From Vespula vulgaris (Eukaryota; Arthropoda; Insecta; Hymenoptera; Vespidae), in contig NC_066587.1 in NCBI RefSeq assembly GCF_905475345.1, forward strand, positions 10,159,070 to 10,223,069: a stretch of 64,000 nt of DNA, in the 5' to 3' direction. Below the pieces are notes generated by a model, which was given only the letters and a program-made list of their open reading frames with translations, was not told the DNA's origin and did not search any database. Below are positions 22,264 through 33,400 of the stretch, piece after piece. The number at the start of each line of letters is the position of its first letter. The first letter of the stretch is position 1. Both the position numbers and the translations under genes were made by a program.

Positions 22264-25200
22264 AGTTCACCGCGGCCCGCGCCAGCGATTTCCGAGCTCA
22301 CCGCGCCCCGCGCCGGCGATTTCCGAGATCACCGCGACCCGCGCGCGCGCGCGAGTTCACCACGGCCCGCGCCGGCGATTTCCGAGCTCACCGCGGCCCT
22401 CGCTGGTGTATGCGAGCTCACCGCGGCCCGCGCTCGCGTGTGCGAGCTCACCGCAGCCCGCGCTGGCGTTTTTCGAGCTCACCGCGACTCGCGCTGGCGT
22501 GTGGGATCTCACCGCGGCCCGCGCTCGCGTGTGCGAGCACACCGCGGCCCGCGCTGGCGATTTCCGAGCTCACCGCGTCCCGCGCGCGCGCGCGCGAGCT
22601 AACAGCGGTTCGCGCTGGTTTGTGCGAGCTCACCGCGGCCCGCGCTCGCGTTTGCGAGCTCACCGCGGCCCGCGTCGGCGATTTCCGAGCTCACCGCGCC
22701 CCGCGACGGCGATTTCCGAGATCACCGCGCCCCGCGCGCGCGCGCGCGAGCTCTCCGCGGCCCGCGCCGGCGATTTCCGAGCTCACGGCGCCCCGCGCGC
22801 GCGCGCGCGAGCTCACCGCGGCCCGCGCCGGCATTATCGAGCTCACCGCCGCTCGCGCTGGCGTGTGCGAGCTCACCGCGACCCGCACTGGCCTTTATCG
22901 AGTTCACCGCGGCCCGCGCTCAGGTGTGCGGGCTCGCCGCGGCACGCCCTCGCGTGTGCGAGCTCACCACGACCAACGCTGTCGTGTGCGAGCTCACCGC
23001 GGGCCGCGCTGGCGTGTGCTAGCTCACCGCGGTCCGCGCTCGCCTGTGCGAGTTCACCGCGGCCCGCACCGGCGATTTCCGAGCTCACCGCGCCCCGCGC
23101 TCGCGCGCGCGAACTCACCGCGACCCGCACCGGCGATGTCCGAGCTCACCGAGGCCCGCGCTGGCTTGTGCGATCTCACCGCGGTCCGCGCTCGCGCGCG
23201 CGAGCTCACCGCGGCCCGCGCCGGCGATTTCCGTGCTCACCGCGAACCGCCCGCGTGCGCGCGAGCTCACCGCGGCCGGCGCCGGCGTTTTTCGAACTCA
23301 CCGCGGCCCGCGCTCGCGTGTTCGAGCTCACTGCGGCCCGCGCACGCGTGTGCGAGCTCACCGCGGCCCGCGCTGGCGTGTGCAAGCTCATCGCTGCCCG
23401 CGCTGTTGTGTGCGAGCTTACGGCGGCCCGCGCTGGAGTGTGCGAGCTCTCCGCGGCCCGCGCCGGCGATTTCAGAGCTCAACGCTCCCAGTGCGCGCGC
23501 GCGCGAGCTTATCGCGGCCCGCGCCGGCGATATCCGAGCTCACCGCCCCCGCGCGCGCGCGCGTGAGCTCACCGCGGCCAGCGACGGCGTTTTTCAAGCT
23601 CACCGCGGCCCGCGGTGGCGTGTACGAACTCACCGCGGCCCGCGCTCAGGTGTGCGGACTCACCGCGGCACGCGCTCGCGTGTGCTAGCTCACCGCGGCC
23701 CGCGCTGGCGTTTTTCGAACTCACCGCGGCCCGCGCTCGCGTGTGTGAGCTCACAGCGGCCCGCGCTCGCGTGTGCGAGCTCACCGCGGCCCGCGCTGGC
23801 GTGTGCAAGCTCACCGCGGCCCGCTCTGTCGTGTGCGAGCTTACGGCGGCCGGCGCTGGAGTGTGCGAGTTCACCGCGGCCCGCACCGGCGATTTCCGAG
23901 CTCACCGCGCCCCGCGCTCGCGCGCTCGAACTCACCACGACCCGCACCGGCGATGTCCGAGCTCACCGCGGCCCGCGCTGGCTTGTGCGATCTCACCGCG
24001 GTCCGCGCGCGCGCGCGCGAGCTCACCGCGGCCCGCGCCGGCGATTTCCGAGCTCACCGCGGCCCGCGCTCGCGTGTGCGAGCTCACACCGGCCGGCGCC
24101 GGCGATTTCCTAGCTCACCGCGCCCCGCGCGCGCGCGCGCGTGCTCCGCGCGGCCCGCGCCTGTGATTTCCGAGCTCACCGCGCCCCGAGCGCGCGCGCA
24201 CGAGCTCCCCGCGGCTCGCGCCGGCGATTTCCAAGCTCAACGATGTCCGCGCTCGCGCACGCGAGCTCACCGCGGCCCGCGCCGGCGATTTCCGAGCTCA
24301 CCGCGCCCAGCGCGCGCGCGCGCGAGTTTATCGCGGCCCGCGCCGGCGATTTCCGAGCTCACCGCGCCCCGGGCGCGCGCGCGTGAGCTCAACGCGGCCA
24401 GCGACGGCGTTTTTCATGCTCACCGCGGCCCGCGGTGGGGTGTACGATCTCACCGCGGCCCGCGCTCAGGTGTGCGGGCTCACCGCGGCACGCGCTCGCG
24501 TGTGCTAGCTCACCGCGGCCCGCGCTGGCGTGTGCAAGCTCACCGCGGCCCGCGCTCGCGTGTGCGAGCTCACCGCGGCCCGCGCTGGCGTGTGCAAGCT
24601 CACCGCGGCCCGCTCTGTCGTGTGCGAGCTTACGGCGGCCCGCGATGGAGTGTGCGAGCTCTCCGCGGCCCGCGCCGGCGTTTTTCGAGCTCACCGCGGC
24701 CCGCCCTCGCGTGTGCGAGCTCACAGCGGACGGCGCTTGCGTTTTTTGAGCTCACCGCGGCCTGCGCCGGCGATTTCCGAGCTCACCGCGCCCCGCGCGC
24801 GCGCGCGCGAGCTCACCGCAGCCCGCGCCGGCGATTTCCGAGCTCACCGCGCCCAGCGCGCGCGCGCGCGAGCTTATCATGGCCCGCGCCGGCGATTTCC
24901 GAGCTCACCGCGCCCCGCGCGCGCGCGCGTGAGCTCACCGCGGCCAGCGACGGCGTTTTTCAAGCTCACCGCGGCCCGCGGTGGCGTGTACGATCTCACC
25001 GCGGCCCGCGCTGGCGTGTGCAAGCTCACCGCGACCCGAATTGGCGTTTTTCGAGCTCACCGCGGCCCGCGCTCAGGTGTGCGGGCTCACCGCGGCTCGC
25101 GCTCGCGTGTGCTAGCTCACCACGGCCCGCGCTGGCGCTTTTCGAACTCACCGCGGCCCGCGCTCGCGTGTGCGAGCTCACCGCGGCCCGCGGTGGCGTG

Positions 25201-25721
25201 TACGATCTCACCGCGGCCCGCGCTGGCGTGTGCAAGCTCACCGCGGCCCGCGCTGTTGTGTGCGAGCTTACGGCGGCCCGCGCTGGAGTGTGCGAGCTCT
25301 CCGCGGCGCGCGTCGGCGATTTCCGAGATCACCGCGTCCTGCGCGCGCGCGCGCGAGCTCACCGCGGCCCGCGCCGGCGATTTCCGAGCTCACCGCGGCC
25401 CGCGCTGTCGTGTGGGATCTCACCGCGGGCCGCGCTGGCGTGTGCAAGCTCACCGCGACACGAATTGGCGTTTTTCGAGCTCACCGCGGCTCGCGCTGTC
25501 GTGTGGGATCTCACCGCGGCCCGCGCTCGCGTGTGCGAGCTCACCGCGGCCCGCGCTCGCATGTGCGAGCTCACCGCGGTCCGCGCTCGCGTGCGCGAGC
25601 TCACCGCGTCACGCGCCGTCGATTTCCGAGCTCACCGCGCTCCGCGCGCGCTCGCGCGAGCTCACCGCGACCCGCGCCGGCGATTTCCGAGCTCACCGCG
25701 TCCCGCGCGCACGCGCGCGAG

Positions 25722-26408
25722 CTAACCGCGGCTCGCGCTGGCGTGTGCGAGCTTACCACGGCCAACGCTGTCGTGTGCGAGCTCACCGCGGCCCGCGCCG
25801 GCGATTTCCAAGCTCACCGCGCCCCGCGCGCGCATGTGCGTGTTCACCGCGGCCCGCGCCAGCGATTTCCGAGCTCACCGCACCCCGCGCGCGCGCGCGC
25901 GAGCTCACCGCGGCCCGCGCCGGCGATTTCCGAGCTCACCGCGCCCCGCGCCGGCGATTTCCGAGATCATCGCGCCCCGCGCGCGCGCGCGCGCGAGTTC
26001 ACCGCGGCCCGCGCCAGCGATTTCCGAGCTCACCGCGCCCCGCGCCGGCGATTTCCGAGATCACCGCGACCCGCGCGCGCGCGCGCGAGTTCACCACGGC
26101 CCGCGCCGGCGATTTCCGAGCTCACCGCGGCCCTCGCTGGTGTATGCGAGCTCACCGCGGCCCGCGCTCGCGTGTGCGAGCTCACCGCAGCCCGCGCTGG
26201 CGTTTTTCGAGCTCACCGCGACTCGCGCTGGCGTGTGGGATCTCACCGCGGCCCGCGCTCGCGTGTGCGAGCACACCGCGGCCCGCGCTGGCGATTTCCG
26301 AGCTCACCGCGTCCCGCGCGCGTGCGCGCGAGCTAACAGCGGTTCGCGCTGGTTTGTGCGAGCTCACCGCGGCCCGCGCTCGCGTTTGCGAGCTCACCGC
26401 GGCCCGCG
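25722..26408. repeat. Block H (pairs with 21990-22674, nested in segment G)
   Basis: This block matches 21990-22674 at offset 3732, then 3734. The 2-bp shift comes from one extra CG pair in an alternating-CG monomer (near 26070 against 22338). Beyond it, homology resumes at offset 3762 (22722-23130 with 26484-26892). Segment G is therefore itself partly a tandem repeat of about 3.7 kb. Corresponding copies lie at 30512-31196 and 34244-34930. Confidence 0.82.
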
Positions 26409-28827
26409 CTCGCATGTGCGAGCTCACCGCGGCCCGCGCTCGCGTTTGCGAGCTCACCGCGGCCCGCGCTCGCATGTGCGAGCTCACCGCGGTCCGCGCT
26501 CGCGTGCGCGAGCTCTCCGCGGCCCGCGCCGGCGATTTCCGAGCTCACGGCGCCCCGCGCGCGCGCGCGCGAGCTCACCGCGGCCCGCGCCGGCATTTTC
26601 GAGCTCACCGCCGCTCGCGCTGGCGTGTGCGAGCTCACCGCGACCCGCACTGGCCTTTATCGAGTTCACCGCGGCCCGCGCTCAGGTGTGCGGGCTCGCC
26701 GCGGCACGCCCTCGCGTGTGCGAGCTCACCACGACCAACGCTGTCGTGTGCGAGCTCACCGCGGGCCGCGCTGGCGTGTGCTAGCTCACCGCGGTCCGCG
26801 CTCGCCTGTGCGAGTTCACCGCGGCCCGCACCGGCGATTTCCGAGCTCACCGCGCCCCGCGCTCGTGCGCGCGAACTCACCGCGACCCGCACCGGCGATG
26901 TCCGAGCTCACCGAGGCCCGCGCTGGCGTGTGCAAGCTCATCGCTGCCCGCGCTGTTGTGTGCGAGCTTACGGCGGCCCGCGCTGGAGTGTGCGAGCTCT
27001 CCGCGGCCCGCGCTGGCGATTTCCGAGCTCAACGCTCCCAGTGCGCGCGCGCGCGATCTTATCGCGGCCCGCGCCGGCGATTTCCGAGCTCACCGCCCCC
27101 GCGCGCGCGCGCGTGAGCTCACCACGGCCAGCGACGGCGTTTTTCAAGCTCACCGCGGCCCGCGGTGGCGTGTACGATCTCACCGCGGCCCGCGCTCAGG
27201 TGTGCGGGCTCACCGCGGCACGCGCTCGCGTGTGCTAGCTCACCGCGGCCCGCGCTGGCGTGTGCAAGCTCACCGCGGCCCGCTCTGTCGTGTGCGAGCT
27301 TACGGCGGCACGCGCTGGAGTGTGCGAGTTCACCGCGGCCCGCACCGGCGATTTCCGAGCTCACCGCGCCCCGCGCTCGCGCGCTCGAACTCACCACGAC
27401 CCGCACCGGCGATGTCCGAGCTCACCGCGCCCCGCGCGCGCGCGCGCGAGCTCACCGCGGCCCGCGCCGGCGATTTCCGAGCTCACGGCGGCCCTCGCTG
27501 GTGTGTGCGAGCTCACCGCGGCTCGCGCTGTCGTGTGGGATCTCACCGCGTCCCGCGCGCGCGCGCGCGAGCTAACAGCGGCTCGCGCTGGTGTGTGCGA
27601 GCTCACCGCGGTCCGCGCTCGCGTGCGCGAGCTCACCGCGTCACCCGCCGGCGATTTCCGAGCTCACCGCGCCCTGCGCGCGCGCGCGAGCTCACTGCGG
27701 CCCGCGCCGGCGTTTTTCGAGCTCACCGCGGCTCGCAATGGCGTGTGGGATCTCACCGCGGCCCGCGCTCGCGTGTGCGAGATCACCGCGGTCCGCGCTC
27801 GCGTGCGCGAGCTCACCGCGGCCCGCGCCGGCGATTTCCGAGCTCACCGCGCCCCGCGCGCGCGCGCGAGCTCACCGCGGCCAGCGACAGCGTATTTCAA
27901 GCTCACCGCGGCCCGCGGTGGCGTGTACGATCTCACCGCGGGCCGCTCTGGCGTGTGCAAACTCACCGCGACCCGAATTGGCGTTTTTCGAGCTCACCGC
28001 GGCCCGCGCTCAGGTGTGCGGGCTCACCGCGGCACGCGCTCGCGTGTGCTAGCTCACCGCGGCCCGCGCTGGCATTTTTCGAACTCACCGCGGCCCGCGC
28101 TCGCGTGTGCGAGCTCACAGCGGCCCGCGCTCGCGTGTGCGAGCTCACCGCGGCCCGCGCTGGCGTGTGCAAGCTCACCGCGTACCGCGCTGTCGTGTGC
28201 GAGCTTACGGCGGCCCGCGCTGGCGTGTGCGAGCTCTCCGCGGCCCGTGGCGGCGTTTTTCGAGCTCACCGCGGCCCACCCTCGCGTGTGCGAGCTCACA
28301 GAGGACGGCGCTTGCGTTTTTTGAGCTCACCGCGGCCCGCGCACAGGTGTGAGGGCTCACCGCGGCACGCCGTCGCTTGTGCGAGCTCACCGCGGCCCGC
28401 GATGGCGTTTTTCGAGCTCACCGCACCCCGCGCGCGCGCGCGAGCTCACCGCGGCCAGCGACAGCGTATTTCAAGCTCACCGCGGCCCGCGGTGGCGTGT
28501 ACGATCTCACCGCGGGCCGCTCTGGCGTGTGCAAACTCACCGCGACCCGAATTGGCGTTTTTCGAGCTCACCGCGGCCCGCGCTCAGGTGTGCGGGCTCA
28601 CCGCGGCACGCGCTCGCGTGTGCTAGCTCACCGCGGCCCGCGCTGGCATTTTTCGAACTCACCGCGGCCCGCGCTCGCGTGTGCGAGCTCACAGCGGCCC
28701 GCGCGCGCGCGCGCGAGCTAACCGCGGCTCGCGCTGGCGTGTGCGAGCTTACCACGGCCAACGCTGTCGTGTGCGAGCTCACCGCGGCCCGCGCCGGCGA
28801 TTTCCAAGCTCACCGCGCCCCGCGCCG

Positions 28828-29248
28828 GCGATTTCCGAGATCACCGCGTCCCGCGCGCGCGCGCGCGAGCTCAGCGCGGCCCGCGCCGGCGATTTCCGAG
28901 CTCACCGCGGCCCGCGGTGGCGTGTACGATCTCACCGCGGGCCGCGCTCGCGTGTGCGAGCTCACCGCGGCCCGCGCTCGCATGTGCGAGCTCACCGCGG
29001 TCCGCGCTCGCGTGCGCGAGCTCACCGCGTCACGCGCCGTCGATTTCCGAGCTCACCGCGCTCCGCGCGCGCTCGCGCGAGCTCACCGCGACCCGCGCCG
29101 GCGATTTCCGAGCTCACCGCGTGCCGCGCGCGCGCGCGCGAGCTAACCGCGGCTCGCGCTGGCGTGTGCGAGCTTACCACGGCCAACGCTGTCGTGTGCG
29201 AGCTCACCGCGGCCCGCGCCGGCGATTTCCAAGCTCACCGCGCCCCGC
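28828..29248. repeat. Block I, copy 1 (pairs with 30197-30617)
   Basis: This block matches 30197-30617 at offset 1369. It lies in the 2.07-kb stretch between the two G segments and straddles the left edge of the second. Part of it also resembles 25540-25790 (offset about 3421), again showing patchwork descent. Confidence 0.8.
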
Positions 29249-30476
29249 GCCGGCGATTTCCGAGATCATCGCGCCCCGCGCGCGCGCGCGCGCGAGTTCA
29301 CCGCGGCCCGCGCCAGCGATTTCCGAGCTCACCGCGCCCCGCGCCGGCGATTTCCGAGCTCACCGCGGCCCGCGCTGGCGTGTGCAAGCTCACCGCTGCC
29401 CGCGCTGTTGTGTGCGAGCTTACGGCGGCACGCGCTGGAGTGTGCGAGCTCTCCGCGGTCCGCGGCGGCGTTTTTCGAGCTCACCGCGGTCCGCGCTCGC
29501 GTGCGCGAGATCACCGCGGACCGCGCCGGCGATTTCCGAGATCACGGCGCCCCGCGCGCGCTCGCGCAAGCTCCCCGCGGCCCGCGCCAGCGATTTCCGA
29601 GCTCACCGCGCCCCGCGCGCGCGCGCACGAGCTCCACGCGGCTCGCGCCGGCGATTTCCAAGCTCACCGCGGTCCGCGCTCGCGTACGCGAGCTCACCGC
29701 AGCCCGCGCCGGCGATTTCCGAGCTCACCGCGCCCAGCGCGCGCGCGCGCGAGCTTATCATGGCCCGCGCCGGCGATTTCCGAGCTCACCGCGCCCCGCG
29801 CGCGCGCGCGTGAGCTCACCGCGGCCAGCGACGGCGTTTTTCAAGCTCACCGCAGCCCGCGGTGGCGTGTACGATCTCACCGCGGGCCGCGCTGGTGTGT
29901 GCAAGCTCACCGCGACCCGAATTGGCGTTTTTCGAGCTCACCGCGGCTCGCGCTCAGGTGTGCGGGCTCACCGCGGCTCGCGCTCGCGTGTGCTAGCTCA
30001 CCACGGCCCGCGCTGGCGCTTTTCGAACTCACCGCGGCCCGCGCTCGCGTGTGCGATCTCACCGCGGCCCGCGGTGGCGTGTACGATCTCACCGCGGCCC
30101 GCGCTGGCGTGTGCAAGCTCACCGCGGCCCGCGCTGTTGTGTGCGAGCTTACGGCGGCCCGCGCTGGAGTGTGCGAGCTCTCCGCGGCCCGCGTCGGCGA
30201 TTTCCGAGATCACCGCGTCCCGCGCGCGCGCGCGCGAGCTCAGCGCGGCCCGCGCCGGCGATTTCCGAGCTCACCGCGGCCCGCGGTGGCGTGTACGATC
30301 TCACCGCGGGCCGCGCTCGCGTGTGCGAGCTCACCGCGGCCCGCGCTCGCATGTGCGAGCTCACCGCGGTCCGCGCTCGCGTGCGCGAGCTCACCGCGTC
30401 ACGCGCCGTCGATTTCCGAGCTCACCGCGCTCCGCGCGCGCTCGCGCGAGCTCACCGCGACCCGCGCCGGCGATTT

Positions 30477-33400
30477 CCGAGCTCACCGCGTGCCGCGCGC
30501 GCGCGCGCGAGCTAACCGCGGCTCGCGCTGGCGTGTGCGAGCTTACCACGGCCAACGCTGTCGTGTGCGAGCTCACCGCGGCCCGCGCCGGCGATTTCCA
30601 AGCTCACCGCGCCCCGCGCGCGCATGTGCGTGTTCACCGCGGCCCGCGCCAGCGATTTCCGAGCTCACCGCATCCCGCGCGCGCGCGCGCGAGCTCACCG
30701 CGGCCCGCGCCGGCGATTTCCGAGCTCACCGCGCCCCGCGCCGGCGATTTCCGAGATCATCGCGCCCCGCGCGCGCGCGCGCGCGAGTTCACCGCGGCCC
30801 GCGCCAGCGATTTCCGAGCTCACCGCGCCCCGCGCCGGCGATTTCCGAGATCACCGCGACCCGCGCGCGCGCGCGAGTTCACCACGGCCCGCGCCGGCGA
30901 TTTCCGAGCTCACCGCGGCCCTCGCTGGTGTATGCGAGCTCACCGCGGCCCGCGCTCGCGTGTGCGAGCTCACCGCAGCCCGCGCTGGCGTTTTTCGAGC
31001 TCACCGCGACTCGCGCTGGCGTGTGGGATCTCACCGCGGCCCGCGCTCGCGTGTGCGAGCACACCGCGGCCCGCGCTGGCGATTTCCGAGCTCACCGCGT
31101 CCCGCGCGCGCGCGCGCGAGCTAACAGCGGTTCGCGCTGGTTTGTGCGAGCTCACCGCGGCCCGCGCTCGCGTTTGCGAGCTCACCGCGGCCCGCGTCGG
31201 CGATTTCCGAGCTCACCGCGCCCCGCGACGGCGATTTCCGAGATCACCGCGCCCCGCGCGCGCGCGCGCGAGCTCTCCGCGGCCCGCGCCGGCGATTTCC
31301 GAGCTCACGGCGCCCCGAGCGCGCGCGCGCGAGCTCACCGCGGCCCGCGCCGGCATTATCGAGCTCACCGCCGCTCGCGCTGGCGTGTGCGAGCTCACCG
31401 CGACCCGCACTGGCCTTTATCGAGTTCACCGCGGCCCGCGCTCAGGTGTGCGGGCTCGCCGCGGCACGCCCTCGCGTGTGCGAGCTCACCACGACCAACG
31501 CTGTCGTGTGCGAGCTCACCGCGGGCCGCGCTGGCGTGTGCTAGCTCACCGCGGTCCGCGCTCGCCTGTGCGAGTTCACCGCGGCCCGCACCGGCGATTT
31601 CCGAGCTCACCGCGCCCCGCGCTCGCGCGCGCGAACTCACCGCGACCCGCACCGGCGATGTCCGAGCTCACCGAGGCCCGCGCTGGCTTGTGCGATCTCA
31701 CCGCGGTCCGCGCTCGCGCGCGCGAGCTCACCGCGGCCCGCGCCGGCGATTTCCGTGCTCACCGCGAACCGCCCGCGTGCGCGCGAGCTCACCGCGGCCG
31801 GCGCCGGCGTTTTTCGAACTCACCGCGGCCCGCGCTCGCGTGTTCGAGCTCACAGCGGCCCGCGCACGCGTGTGCGAGCTCACCGCGGCCCGCGCTGGCG
31901 TGTGCAAGCTCATCGCTGCCCGCGCTGTTGTGTGCGAGCTTACGGCGGCCCGCGCTGGAGTGTGCGAGCTCTCCGCGGCCCGCGCCGGCGATTTCAGAGC
32001 TCAACGCTCCCAGTGCGCGCGCGCGCGAGCTTATCGCGGCCCGCGCCGGCGATATCCGAGCTCACCGCCCCCGCGCGCGCGCGCGTGAGCTCACCGCGGC
32101 CAGCGACGGCGTTTTTCAAGCTCACCGCGGCCCGCGGTGGCGTGTACGAACTCACCGCGGCCCGCGCTCAGGTGTGCGGACTCACCGCGGCACGCGCTCG
32201 CGTGTGCTAGCTCACCGCGGCCCGCGCTGGCGTTTTTCGAACTCACCGCGGCCCGCGCTCGCGTGTGTGAGCTCACAGCGGCCCGCGCTCGCGTGTGCGA
32301 GCTCACCGCGGCCCGCGCTGGCGTGTGCAAGCTCACCGCGGCCCGCTCTGTCGTGTGCGAGCTTACGGCGGCCGGCGCTGGAGTGTGCGAGTTCACCGCG
32401 GCCCGCACCGGCGATTTCCGAGCTCACCGCGCCCCGCGCTCGCGCGCTCGAACTCACCACGACCCGCACCGGCGATGTCCGAGCTCACCGCGGCCCGCGC
32501 TGGCTTGTGCGATCTCACCGCGGTCCGCGCGCGCGCGCGCGAGCTCACCGCGGCCCGCGCCGGCGATTTCCGAGCTCACCGCGGCCCGCGCTCGCGTGTG
32601 CGAGCTCACACCGGCCGGCGCCGGCGATTTCCTAGCTCACCGCGCCCCGCGCGCGCGCGCGCGTGCTCCGCGCGGCCCGCGCCTGTGATTTCCGAGCTCA
32701 CCGCGCCCCGAGCGCGCGCGCACGAGCTCCCCGCGGCTCGCGCCGGCGATTTCCAAGCTCAACGATGTCCGCGCTCGCGCACGCGAGCTCACCGCGGCCC
32801 GCGCCGGCGATTTCCGAGCTCACCGCGCCCAGCGCGCGCGCGCGCGAGTTTATCGCGGCCCGCGCCGGCGATTTCCGAGCTCACCGCGCCCCGGGCGCGC
32901 GCGCGTGAGCTCAACGCGGCCAGCGACGGCGTTTTTCATGCTCACCGCGGCCCGCGGTGGGGTGTACGATCTCACCGCGGCCCGCGCTCAGGTGTGCGGG
33001 CTCACCGCGGCACGCGCTCGCGTGTGCTAGCTCACCGCGGCCCGCGCTGGCGTGTGCAAGCTCACCGCGGCCCGCGCTCGCGTGTGCGAGCTCACCGCGG
33101 CCCGCGCTGGCGTGTGCAAGCTCACCGCGGCCCGCTCTGTCGTGTGCGAGCTTACGGCGGCCCGCGATGGAGTGTGCGAGCTCTCCGCGGCCCGCGCCGG
33201 CGTTTTTCGAGCTCACCGCGGCCCGCCCTCGCGTGTGCGAGCTCACAGCGGACGGCGCTTGCGTTTTTTGAGCTCACCGCGGCCTGCGCCGGCGATTTCC
33301 GAGCTCACCGCGCCCCGCGCGCGCGCGCGCGAGCTCACCGCAGCCCGCGCCGGCGATTTCCGAGCTCACCGCGCCCAGCGCGCGCGCGCGCGAGCTTATC

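Larger units (their letters stand above)
21955..28402. repeat. Segment G, copy 1 (6448 bp)
   Basis: This copy matches 30477-37136 at offset 8522 up to about 26925 and at 8734 afterwards. It lacks 212 bp (exactly seven monomers) present in copy 2 at about 35449-35660. A comparable seven-monomer stretch is present at 23160-23370 in the same copy, so a deletion here is likelier than an insertion there. Differences outside the deletion are very few, such as 22795-22796 (CGCGCG here, CGAGCG at 31317-31319) and CGCGGTGG near 24978 against CGTGGTGG near 33500. Confidence 0.92.

Noticed and set aside
28681..32088. Open frames of more than 1,000 codons in the segmental duplication (also 29408-32635, 35147-38314, 38013-41588)
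   Set aside because: Several of them overlap in different frames, and their ends are set by GCTAGC or TTTTTTGAGC variants of the monomer. This is the property of a stop-free consensus, not coding selection.
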